DNA of 64,000 bases from Vibrio atlanticus. GTDB taxonomy: Bacteria > Pseudomonadota > Gammaproteobacteria > Enterobacterales > Vibrionaceae. Positions within the stretch are counted from its first letter, which is position 1, and every line of letters begins with the position of its first letter. The notes below the pieces were generated by a model. That model was not told where the DNA came from. It saw only the letters and a list, made by a program, of their open reading frames with translations, and searched no databases. A program made the position numbers and the translations under genes. The stretch is taken from positions 1,426,001 to 1,490,000 of the forward strand of contig NZ_AP025460.1 in NCBI RefSeq assembly GCF_024347315.1, written 5' to 3'. Shown one piece after another: positions 57,001 through 64,000 of this stretch.

Positions 57001-57575
57001 ATATGCCAATCTTTACCGATGTGGACGATTCACTGCTGCGAGTAGAAACCGTGTATGGCGAGCATGAAACCGCGCAAGATTTCTTAGAAGCTTTTGATGC
57101 GCTGGTGGACAAATCGTCGAACCAACAAGAAGCGTTAGATGTGGTCATCAACCGCCCAAGGGACTTAACTCGTAAAGGGTTGCTAGAACTACAAGAGTGG
57201 TTCGATGCGCAAAACTTCAATGAACCCACCCTTAAAAAAGCGTGGAAAGAGACCAAAAACCAAGATGTAGCAGCGCGCTTAATTGGCCATATTCGACAAG
57301 CAGCGATTGGTGACGCATTACTACCATTCGAAGATCGAGTGGAGTTAGCGTTAGATAAAATCAAAGCGCAAAAAGAGTGGAGTGACGAGCAACTAAATTG
57401 GCTCGATCGCCTAGCGTCATCTATTAAAGACAAAGTAGTACTCGACGATGACACCTTTAAAACGGGCAACTACAAGCGTAAAGGTGGCAAACGTAAGCTT
57501 ATGAACGTCTTCAATGATGAATTAGACAGCATACTCACCCAATTCAACGAGTTTATGTGGGACGAGCCCGCGTAA
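54012..57575 (+). CDS. hsdR: Type I restriction enzyme R subunit
   Basis: The 1187-residue motor and nuclease subunit of a type I restriction-modification system. Domains: an N-terminal DUF4145 region (about 1-125), a glutamine/glutamate-rich coiled coil (about 145-235), a PD-(D/E)xK nuclease (about 245-400; D302 and E316-x-K318 in DYVLFVGLKPIGVVEAKK), and a superfamily 2 helicase/translocase with Walker A GTGKT (487-491), DEAH at 587-590 and motif VI in QMKGRATRLCP. The C-terminal region (about 900-1187) should contact the methylase. All key residues are present, so it looks active. The order hsdR-hsdM-hsdS is compatible with one operon, though 250 bp separate R from M. Confidence 0.95.
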   Translation: MQKSNFEFLKGVNDFLYAIARAAEKNYPDDPNTTLVKLRIFGEATAKHLAKLLDINVPDNQHELLRELGKIPFVDDSILNVFHKLRKIGNQAVHEYHDDLQDAEMCLRFAFRVAVWYYRLVTKKYDFPVPPFVLPSSDSGEQFEQEVLSLKHELALARQSENQAKEQSKAELEAQQSKLTALNGYISVLESKQEETHEQSQARISALEAKLKEQETELSKKTEVERKAYKKQIIEEAKSRSLDLSEDETRYLIDNQLRKAGWDADSKILNFANGTRPEVGRNIAIAEWPTGEDETGKTGFADYVLFVGLKPIGVVEAKKKNKDVSAKLTEAYRYSKYFDNDFLRSELKQAANGQDELDQVADAFPTYLLTWSDSNGSSALQQQTFKIPFCFSANGRSYKAAVKTKSGIWYRDVRHATNMPKALPEWHRPEELVAKLESDDQLTNNWFTKNAEMSELGLRYYQEEAVQATEQAIVNGQQDILLAMATGTGKTRTAIALMYRLIQSQRFKRVLFLVDRTSLGKQALDSFEDTNIKGDTFNSIFNVKGLTDRFPEDSTKIHVATVQSLVKRTLQSDEVMPVGRYDCIIIDEAHRGYILDKEQTEGEEKFRSDQDFISSYRRIIDHFDAVKIALTATPASHTIDIFGGEKKTPVYRYGYRKAVVDGYLTDQEPPIRIITKLSEGGLYLSQGSEVQRLSNQGELINDTLEDEQGFEVADFNRALIASNFNKVVCEELVNHIDPTSPQKTLVFCVNNTHADSVVEELRTAFKAKYPQLEHDAIIKITGDSDKDSTKVQSMITRFNKERLPNIVVTVDLLTTGIDIPSICNLVFMRKVRSRILYEQMKGRATRLCPAVGKTAFKIFDAVDLYSTLQSVDTMRPVVVRPKVELQTLVNEITDSETYKVMEADGRSFAEHSHEQLIAKLQRISSHAEFSRLKSREIDSQIKRFDEICQDSAGCNFASLAKTLKQKGPKWSAEVFNKVTNMVGRLEQLKQEINDLRDMPIFTDVDDSLLRVETVYGEHETAQDFLEAFDALVDKSSNQQEALDVVINRPRDLTRKGLLELQEWFDAQNFNEPTLKKAWKETKNQDVAARLIGHIRQAAIGDALLPFEDRVELALDKIKAQKEWSDEQLNWLDRLASSIKDKVVLDDDTFKTGNYKRKGGKRKLMNVFNDELDSILTQFNEFMWDEPA

Positions 57576-57825
57576 CTCAGTACAATCGAACCAAACGTAA
57601 AGTGCACACTCAGTAAGGAGTGTGCGAACTAACAAGTGCACTCCGCATCGTCATTCCAAAAATAAGGAATGAACTGTCTGGAATCTTTAGTCGGTGCCTT
57701 TGACAATTCAGGCCGCCGTATCGTCATTCCAGAAGTGAGGCACGAACTATCTGGAATCTCTGGCTAGCACTTGTCTTAAACGAATTATCTATCTGGCACG
57801 AGTCAGTACAAACAAGAGAACAAGC
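57576..57825. repeat. Gap between hsdR and hsdM with two 39-bp repeats
   Basis: Two related 39-bp copies (57648-57686 and 57721-57759) start TCGTCATTCCA and end CTGGAATCT; each can fold as ATTCCAG/CTGGAAT. A further 8-bp perfect hairpin GCACACTC/GAGTGTGC lies at 57604-57625. This looks like a dispersed repeat of the ATTCCAG-hairpin type. Confidence 0.65.
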
Positions 57826-59478
57826 ATGAACAATAATGATCTGGTCGCCAAACTGTGGAAACTGTGTGACAACCTACGTGATGGCGGTGTGTCTTATCAA
57901 AACTACGTAAACGAGTTGGCGTCGTTACTGTTTCTCAAAATGTGTGAAGAGACAGGGCAAGAAGATGACTTGTTACCAGAAGGGTTTCGCTGGGCAGATC
58001 TAAAAGCCAAGCTAGGCCAAGAGCAGCACCAGTTCTACCGTAACATGCTGGTTCAGCTTGGTGCTGATGACCATGCCATTGTTCGTGCGATTTTCCAAAA
58101 CGTAAACACCACCATTACTCAACCTGCTCAATTGACCGAGTTGGTGGATAACATGGACAAACTAGAATGGTTTGACGACTCTGTTGATGGTGAAGGGCAA
58201 GGTAAATCACGTGATGACTTTGGTGACATGTATGAAGGCTTGCTACAAAAGAACGCGAACGAGACAAAATCGGGTGCGGGCCAGTACTTTACGCCACGTT
58301 CACTGATTAGCACCATCATCAAAGTGATGCAGCCTCAGCCGCGTGAAGTGATTCAAGATCCAGCCGCTGGTACCGCAGGCTTCTTAATTGAAGCGGATAA
58401 ATACATCAAATCACACACTGGTGATTTAGAGTGGAAGGTCGTCAATGGCGAAAAAATTCGCATGGATGAGGACGACCAAGATTTCCAAATGAAACAAGCT
58501 TTCGTTGGATTAGAATTAGTGCCAGAAACACGCCGTTTAGCTCTGATGAACTGCCTACTGCACGATATTGAAGGCGATGCAGAAGAGGGCGCAATTCGCC
58601 TTGGCAACACGCTGGGCAGTGCAGGTGAAACGCTTCCACAAGCGAATGTGATTTTGACTAACCCTCCGTTTGGCAGCGCATCAAGTACCAATGTCACTCG
58701 TACCTTTGTTCACCCAACGGGTAACAAACAGCTCTGTTTTATGCAACATATCTATGATGCGCTAGAACCAGGCGGCCGTGCAGCGGTGGTAATCCCAGAT
58801 AACGTGTTATTCGAAGGCGGTAAAGGTACCGATATTCGTCGTGATTTAATGGACAAATGTAACTTGCACACCATCTTGCGTTTGCCTACTGGTATTTTTT
58901 ACGCCGCAGGGGTAAAGACTAACGTACTCTTTTTCCAAAAAGGCACGCCAGAGAACAAGAACCAAGATAAAGGCTGTACCAAGGAAACATGGGTATTCGA
59001 TATGCGTACCAACATGAACACCTTTGGTAAACGCCGCCCGCTAACAGAAAAACACTTTGAAGCCTTTATCAATGTTTATGGCGCAGATAAAAACGGTCAG
59101 TCACCTCGTGAAGAGGGCGTTTATGAAACTCTGGGTGCAATCTACGCAGAAGGCGAAACAGTAGAAAGCCTGAGCGAGAAAGCGCACAAGGAAAATAGCC
59201 TCGAAAACGCGCGTTTCCGCAAATTCAGCCGTGAATACATTCGTGATCAGAAAGGTGACAGTCTAGAGATCTCTTGGCTTAAAGACCTAGAAGCGACCAG
59301 CGCAGAAAACCTGCCAGAGCCAGAAGTATTAGCAGGTGAGGCGATGGCAGAGCTCACAGAAGCTATGTCAGAGATTTACCAACTGATGCAAGCACTTGGC
59401 GCGAATGACGAAGCAGAGGGGCAAAAACAGTTACTTGAAGAAGCGTTTGGCTTGGCAGAAAAGCCGGAGGCAGAGTAA
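57826..59478 (+). CDS. hsdM: Type I restriction-modification DNA methyltransferase
   Basis: The N6-adenine methyltransferase subunit (550 residues). An HsdM N-terminal helical domain (about 5-130) precedes the Rossmann methylase. The SAM motif is DPAAGTAGF (178-186) and the catalytic motif IV is NPPFG (279-283). The C-terminus is acidic. It protects host DNA with HsdS and forms the restriction complex with HsdR. Its stop overlaps the hsdS start by one base (TAATG), so the M and S subunits are translationally coupled, as is usual. Confidence 0.96.
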   Translation: MNNNDLVAKLWKLCDNLRDGGVSYQNYVNELASLLFLKMCEETGQEDDLLPEGFRWADLKAKLGQEQHQFYRNMLVQLGADDHAIVRAIFQNVNTTITQPAQLTELVDNMDKLEWFDDSVDGEGQGKSRDDFGDMYEGLLQKNANETKSGAGQYFTPRSLISTIIKVMQPQPREVIQDPAAGTAGFLIEADKYIKSHTGDLEWKVVNGEKIRMDEDDQDFQMKQAFVGLELVPETRRLALMNCLLHDIEGDAEEGAIRLGNTLGSAGETLPQANVILTNPPFGSASSTNVTRTFVHPTGNKQLCFMQHIYDALEPGGRAAVVIPDNVLFEGGKGTDIRRDLMDKCNLHTILRLPTGIFYAAGVKTNVLFFQKGTPENKNQDKGCTKETWVFDMRTNMNTFGKRRPLTEKHFEAFINVYGADKNGQSPREEGVYETLGAIYAEGETVESLSEKAHKENSLENARFRKFSREYIRDQKGDSLEISWLKDLEATSAENLPEPEVLAGEAMAELTEAMSEIYQLMQALGANDEAEGQKQLLEEAFGLAEKPEAE

Positions 59479-60995
59479 TGAGAGAGTTGCCGAAGGGGTG
59501 GATTGAAACTGCGTTAGGGGATTTATGTACAAAAGTGACTGACGGTTCACATAATCCACCTAAAGCAAAAGACTCGGGTTTTCCGATGTTTAGTGCAAAG
59601 AATATTCAAGATGGGAAGTTACATTTTGACTTGGGTTCGCGGTTGATTTCTGAAGATGAGTTTATTACCGAAGATAAGCGTACCAGAATAGTTGAAGGGG
59701 ATGTGTTGCTGACTATTGTTGGAGCATTGGGACGTGCAGCAGTTGTATCTACATCAGAGAAGTTTACTTTACAACGAAGCGTCGCGGTCTTGGGTGCACC
59801 TTTAATTTCGCCATATTTCTTAAAATATAATATTGAGAGCCCGAAGTTCCAACAACAAGTTATTGAAAATGCAAAAGGCACTGCGCAAAAAGGCATCTAT
59901 CTAAAAAAGCTTCGTGAGCTTAATATCGTATTGCCCCCATTAGCCGAACAAAAACGCATTGTTGAAAAGCTCAATGAGGTATTGGCACAGGTGGACACCA
60001 TCAAAGCCCGCCTAGATGGTATCCCAGATTTACTAAAACGCTTCCGCCAATCGGTACTCGCTTCTGCGGTGTCGGGGAAGTTGACGGAAGAGTGGCGAAA
60101 AGTAAATCGTGGTCAAAGTGTAGACTTATTGATCTCAGATATTGAGTCTGAAAGGAAAGATCTTAAGGCAGCAAAGAAGTTGAAGCCTAGTTTCGGTAAG
60201 CACGAGCCGATAACTTATCCAGAAACCAGTTTACCAAATAGTTGGTCGTGGGTTTGTTTCGACCAAATATCAGCCAATGTAAATAATGCTCTTAAAGCTG
60301 GACCATTTGGCTCTGCTCTAAAGAAAAGTGACTGCACGGACTCTGGTTACAGGGTTTATGGTCAAGAGCAGGTAATCGCCGGTGATGAAACATTAGTGTC
60401 TTATTACATCAATGAAGATAAATATACACAGTTAGAAGCTTGTTCAGTTAAATCTGGAGATATACTTATAAGTCTCGTTGGAACTATCGGTAAAGTTTTA
60501 ATCCTGAGTGACAAAGTAGAACAAGGAATTATTAACCCACGGTTAGTAAAGCTGAGCTTAAATGAATCAATTCAACGTCAGTATGTGAAAGCATATCTAG
60601 ACAGCCCTGTCGCAAAACAGTTTTTTAAGGGCTTTAGTCATGGAGGGACGATGGAGATCTTGAATTTAGGTATTTTGAGAAAGCTACCAATAGCATTGCC
60701 CCCAGTAGATGAACAAAAAGAAATCGTTCGTCTCGTCGGCCAATATTTCACTTTCGCTGACACCATTGAAGCGCAAGTGAAAAAAGCGCAGGTGAGGGTA
60801 GACAACCTAACCCAAAGCATCTTGGCAAAAGCCTTCCGAGGTGAGCTGGTGGATCAAGATCCAAACGATGAGCCAGCCGAAAAACTGCTAGAGCGCATTG
60901 CCGAGGCTCGTAAAGAGGCCGAAGCCCTAGCGAAGGCGGCCAAAAAAGCTGAGGCGGCAAAGAAGAAAGCAGAAAAGGCGGCCGCTAAAGGCTAA
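59478..60995 (+). CDS. hsdS: Type I restriction-modification specificity subunit
   Basis: A 505-residue DNA-recognition subunit with two target recognition domains. TRD1 starts at LPKGWIETALGDL and TRD2 at LPNSWSWVCFDQI; each is followed by a conserved helical spacer (LAEQKRIVEKLNEVLAQVD and VDEQKEIVRLVGQYF) and an A(S/K)AxxGxL-type segment (LASAVSGKL, LAKAFRGEL). The C-terminus is a long Ala/Lys-rich coil (AAKKAEAAKKKAEKAAAKG). The two TRDs look unrelated and should read a split, asymmetric site; the site itself cannot be predicted here. A good terminator follows. Confidence 0.95.
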   Translation: MRELPKGWIETALGDLCTKVTDGSHNPPKAKDSGFPMFSAKNIQDGKLHFDLGSRLISEDEFITEDKRTRIVEGDVLLTIVGALGRAAVVSTSEKFTLQRSVAVLGAPLISPYFLKYNIESPKFQQQVIENAKGTAQKGIYLKKLRELNIVLPPLAEQKRIVEKLNEVLAQVDTIKARLDGIPDLLKRFRQSVLASAVSGKLTEEWRKVNRGQSVDLLISDIESERKDLKAAKKLKPSFGKHEPITYPETSLPNSWSWVCFDQISANVNNALKAGPFGSALKKSDCTDSGYRVYGQEQVIAGDETLVSYYINEDKYTQLEACSVKSGDILISLVGTIGKVLILSDKVEQGIINPRLVKLSLNESIQRQYVKAYLDSPVAKQFFKGFSHGGTMEILNLGILRKLPIALPPVDEQKEIVRLVGQYFTFADTIEAQVKKAQVRVDNLTQSILAKAFRGELVDQDPNDEPAEKLLERIAEARKEAEALAKAAKKAEAAKKKAEKAAAKG

Positions 60996-61006
60996 TTGAT
61001 AAATTT

Positions 61007-61032
61007 ATAAGCACGCTGAATAGCGTGCTTTT
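61007..61032 (+). terminator. Terminator of the hsd operon
   Basis: The stem AAGCACGCT/AGCGTGCTT with a 4-nt loop and a T run starts 12 bp after the hsdS stop and separates hsd from mcrBC, whose start is only about 30 bp further on. Confidence 0.88.
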
Positions 61033-61058
61033 TTGTATTTGATAAACAGAGTTGGCAA

Positions 61059-63014
61059 ATGAAAACATACGAAAAATATTTGCAGGCGCTTAGTCATGCC
61101 GAAGGCTGGGTGACAGTTAATGAGTGGGCAAAATTGGTACAAGAGTATTTCCCAGATCTCGTTGAAGCAGCAGAAGAACAAGCTAAAAAACATGCTAAGC
61201 CTTCCAGTGGTCTGACTCAAATAGCGGGTCGGATTAGTTCCGAGTTTACAAACGAAGGAAGCATGAGTCAATTTGTTGATATTGATAATTCTTCAAAACC
61301 TCAAAAAGTGAGGTACAAAACTGATTGTAAGTCAGTGTCAGAACTTTCACTTAATCAAATCCTTTATGGCCCACCGGGTACAGGAAAAACCTACCACACC
61401 ATTGAAGCCGCAGTTATGGCTATCGATCCTAGCTTTAGGGATGGATCGTCCGTTGATGGTTTATCTACAGATGATCGCCGAGTTGAGTTTAAAAAAAGAT
61501 ACGATGCGTTGGTGGCACAAAAACGCATTCGCTTTGTCACCTTTCACCAAAGCTACGGTTATGAAGAATTTGTTGAGGGGTTAAAAGCAAAAACAACGGA
61601 AGAAAAGTCAATTGAATATGTCGTTGAAAATGGTGTGTTTAAGGCAATAGTTGAAGATGCAAAAAGTAGTGACTTAAGAAAAGCGTTTGACGTTAATGCT
61701 GATGCAACAATATGGAAAATTTCAATCGATGGTACTGGTCAAAGTGAAGTATCAGACTATTGTTTAGCTAATGGTCTTGCAGCAATCGGTTGGGGAGAGG
61801 CTGGAGACCTCCTTTCTGAAGATTTAGATAGCAGCAATGAGTATTATCAAAAGCTTGGCCCTCAAGTGAAAAGCTCTCTGTTCGAGTTCTCTCAACGTGC
61901 GTCGGTAGGCGATCTAATTCTGTGTATTGGTAGCCAACGCACTGTTCAAGCGGTAGGGGTGATTACTGGAGGTTACCATTTTGAACAAGCAGGTACCTCA
62001 GAGTACGATCATTACTGTAATCAGTTACCAGTGAATTGGCTTGTAACCGATATTGATGTCGATTTTCATGAGTTGAATGGTGGTGTGAACTTTACACAAA
62101 AAACATTCTATGAACTTTGGCGATTCTCCGTTTCTGATGTGTTCGACTTATTGAAGAAGCAAGGGATTGATGTAAACCCTGTGAACTCAGAACGAGAAGT
62201 AGGAAACTATGTTTTAGTTATCGACGAAATCAACCGCGGCAATATCTCCAAGATATTTGGTGAGCTCATTACGCTTATAGAGCCAAGTAAACGGATGTCG
62301 TTTGATAAAAAAGGCGAAGATGAATCACTTAAAATCAAGCTGCCTCATAGTAAACCTCTGTTTTCAGTACCTGATAACTTGTACCTAATCGGCACCATGA
62401 ATACCGCTGACCGCTCGTTAGCCATGATGGATACGGCACTGCGCCGTCGTTTCGACTTTGTGGAAATGATGCCAAAGCCCGAGCTTCTGAATGGTGTTGT
62501 TGTCAATGGTATTGACCTTGAGCGACTGCTTAAGGTGATCAATGAACGTATCGAGATTTTATACGACCGAGAACACACCCTTGGTCACGCCTTTTTTATG
62601 CCTGTCAAAAACAAGCTGGAAGATGAAGAGCAAAAACACTTGGCGTTTTCTGAGTTGGTTTCAGCATTTCAGAATAAGATCATTCCACTTCTAGAAGAAT
62701 ACTTTTTTGAAGACTGGGACAAGATCCGTCTAGTGTTAGCCGACAATCAAAAACCAGATGATTTGCAATTCGTTACTAAAAAATCGATGAATCAAAGCAG
62801 CCTAAAAGCGCTATTTGGCGACAAACATACGTTGGATCAATTTGGTGAAGACTATCAGCAGTATTCATTAAAAGAGAAAGATAACCAAGTATGGAAAAAC
62901 GCTGACGCTTATATTGGTATTTACAACCCTAAAAGCGTGAAAGCAACCCAAACCAGTGATGTTCAGACCGATAGCACTGGATCAGAATCATCAGAAGTTA
63001 ACGATAAAAAATGA
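61059..63014 (+). CDS. mcrB: McrB-type GTP-dependent restriction subunit with EVE-like insert
   Basis: The 651-residue AAA+ motor of a type IV (modified-DNA-targeting) restriction system. An N-terminal winged-helix-like domain (about 1-60) precedes the AAA+ core with Walker A GPPGTGKT (104-111), Walker B LVIDEINRGN (D389, E390) and the McrB signature MNTADRSLAMMDTALRRRF (N448-T449-A450-D451), which favours GTP. Between the Walker motifs lies an extra domain (about 216-355; WKISIDG, GWGEAGD, GDLILCIGS, AVGVITG) that reads like an EVE/PUA-type fold, the kind that binds modified bases. The C-terminal tail is acidic. The gene overlaps mcrC by 4 bp (ATGA). Confidence 0.9.
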   Translation: MKTYEKYLQALSHAEGWVTVNEWAKLVQEYFPDLVEAAEEQAKKHAKPSSGLTQIAGRISSEFTNEGSMSQFVDIDNSSKPQKVRYKTDCKSVSELSLNQILYGPPGTGKTYHTIEAAVMAIDPSFRDGSSVDGLSTDDRRVEFKKRYDALVAQKRIRFVTFHQSYGYEEFVEGLKAKTTEEKSIEYVVENGVFKAIVEDAKSSDLRKAFDVNADATIWKISIDGTGQSEVSDYCLANGLAAIGWGEAGDLLSEDLDSSNEYYQKLGPQVKSSLFEFSQRASVGDLILCIGSQRTVQAVGVITGGYHFEQAGTSEYDHYCNQLPVNWLVTDIDVDFHELNGGVNFTQKTFYELWRFSVSDVFDLLKKQGIDVNPVNSEREVGNYVLVIDEINRGNISKIFGELITLIEPSKRMSFDKKGEDESLKIKLPHSKPLFSVPDNLYLIGTMNTADRSLAMMDTALRRRFDFVEMMPKPELLNGVVVNGIDLERLLKVINERIEILYDREHTLGHAFFMPVKNKLEDEEQKHLAFSELVSAFQNKIIPLLEEYFFEDWDKIRLVLADNQKPDDLQFVTKKSMNQSSLKALFGDKHTLDQFGEDYQQYSLKEKDNQVWKNADAYIGIYNPKSVKATQTSDVQTDSTGSESSEVNDKK

Positions 63015-64000
63015 CCACTTCCATTGTTTTTGAATTTGGCTACTTAACGTGCGATGAACAAGCCGCGCAAGCAAATGATGACTACACGCTTATTTCAGCC
63101 AATGCGTTTCAATATTTAGAACGGCTCTGTTTAAATGAAAACAAAGGTAATGTAGGGCGTTTTTTAAAGCTGTGCAGCCGTTACGGCGACAAGTTGCTGC
63201 AAGTAAGAAACTACGTGGGCGTATTGTTTACGCCCAATGGTGAACACATTGAAGTATTACCCAAAGTAGCGAAAAAAACAGATAACTCACCAGAGGCCAT
63301 CGACGAGTCGCGAAAACTCTTGCTGATGATGCTCAAACACCTCGGTGAATTTAGGCATATTGCCACTCAGTCGGCTAACGTTGATACCTTGAGAATGCCG
63401 CTGCTTGAAGTGTTTATTCAGCAGTTTTTGCACAGTGTTAACCAATTGGTGAAGCGCGGTTTACGCAGTGACTACGTAAAACAGCAAGACAACTTAGGCT
63501 TTAAAAAAGGCAAGTTATTGGTGGCCAAACAGGTGCGCTATAATTCAGTGAACAAACACAAATTTTATTGTGAGTTTGATGAGTTTTTGCAAGACAGACC
63601 TGCCAATCGGTTAATACGCGCCGCCTTAAAAAAAGTAGCGGCGTACACCCGAAGAAACCAAAGCCAAAGGTTACTTCGAGAGCTGGATTTTGCGTTTGAT
63701 GACATACCCGCAAGTACCAATGTGAAGCAAGATTTTGCGCGTGTAAAACTAGACAGAGGCATGGACTATTACCAGTCACCGCTTGCATGGGCTAGGTTGA
63801 TCCTTGAAGGTTTTTCACCTCTTAGCATGAAAGGTACGGCGAATGCGCAGTCTTTACTTTTCCCTATGGAGTCGGTGTTTGAAAGTTACGTCGCGTCGAT
63901 ATTACGCAGGAACTTAGCTGATGGCGTTACTCTTAGCACGCAAGTTAAGTCTGAATATTTGGTTCACCACAATGGTGATCGTCAGTTCCAACTTCGCCCT
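63011..64000 (+). CDS. mcrC: McrC-type nuclease subunit, partial (runs off the window)
   Basis: The first 330 codons of the partner of McrB; the frame stays open to the last base. The sequence has the McrC landmarks LLLMMLKHLGEF, LLEVFIQQFLHSVN and YYQSPLAWARLILEG. The PD-(D/E)xK nuclease motif is expected in the missing C-terminal part; the stretch MESVFESYVASILRRN just before the end is the lead-in to it. The start ATG at 63011 overlaps the mcrB stop. McrC stimulates the McrB GTPase and cuts the DNA. Confidence 0.92.
   Translation, partial: MTTSIVFEFGYLTCDEQAAQANDDYTLISANAFQYLERLCLNENKGNVGRFLKLCSRYGDKLLQVRNYVGVLFTPNGEHIEVLPKVAKKTDNSPEAIDESRKLLLMMLKHLGEFRHIATQSANVDTLRMPLLEVFIQQFLHSVNQLVKRGLRSDYVKQQDNLGFKKGKLLVAKQVRYNSVNKHKFYCEFDEFLQDRPANRLIRAALKKVAAYTRRNQSQRLLRELDFAFDDIPASTNVKQDFARVKLDRGMDYYQSPLAWARLILEGFSPLSMKGTANAQSLLFPMESVFESYVASILRRNLADGVTLSTQVKSEYLVHHNGDRQFQLRP

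Overview
The window reads as chromosomal DNA of a marine Vibrio, most likely of the Splendidus clade. The clues are a moderate-to-low GC content, a complete cytoplasmic alginate-oligomer pathway arranged as in V. splendidus-type bacteria (kdgF, kdgK, eda, paired PL17 lyases, dehR, KdgM porin, Na+/solute symporters), a tryptophanase gene with a TnaC-like leader, and Vibrio-type intergenic repeats. All identifications come from reading the sequence and from family knowledge; no database search was run.

Layout. (1) 20-17356: one giant (5778 aa) LapA-like type I-secreted adhesin with an N-terminal retention module, a double-alanine LapG-type cleavage site, exact 825-bp tandem repeats, a second composite repeat array and a C-terminal RTX/secretion signal. 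(2) 17.6-32.4 kb: alginate monomer/oligomer metabolism. On the minus strand are a symporter and kdgF-kdgK-eda; on the plus strand, divergent from kdgF, are two adjacent PL17 oligoalginate lyases, then dehR. A MATE exporter and two FadR-type GntR regulators follow. (3) 32.5-35.1 kb: a cNMP/CBS/DUF294 nucleotidyltransferase overlapping a DnaQ-like exonuclease. (4) 35.2-36.7 kb: an IS50/Tn5-like IS. (5) 36.8-40.7 kb: a KdgM-type porin, a long regulatory gap with an orphan terminator, and a second symporter. (6) 40.9-44.5 kb: an MsrA-like protein and an overlapping pair of GTPase genes. (7) 44.8-50.8 kb: a tnaC-like leader and tnaA, two tandem copies of the Tn5-like IS, a truncated LysR gene and a small exported protein. 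(8) 51.0-53.6 kb: an IS5-family element, a Dabb-domain protein and a DUF3103-like exported protein. (9) 54.0-64.0 kb: a defence block, hsdR-hsdM-hsdS (type I restriction-modification) followed by mcrB and mcrC (type IV; mcrC runs off the window).

How the genes work together. Oligoalginate would enter through the KdgM porin and the two sodium symporters. The two cytosolic PL17 exolyases would cut it to unsaturated monouronate, KdgF would speed its conversion to DEH, DehR would reduce DEH to KDG, KdgK would phosphorylate KDG, and Eda would split KDPG to pyruvate and glyceraldehyde-3-phosphate. A shared palindrome, ATTGTAnTACAAT, lies about 60-72 bp upstream of the start codons of both symporters, kdgF and the PL17 pair. 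It fits the FadR-type consensus, so the two GntR proteins encoded within the locus are the obvious candidate regulators.

The most unusual features are the operator set, the Tn5-like insertions in the loops of transcription terminators, a TA-flanked MITE with the ends of the resident IS5-family element, a TnaC-like leader without the terminal proline, an orphan strong terminator upstream of the second symporter, and an McrB whose AAA+ core carries an EVE/PUA-like insertion.
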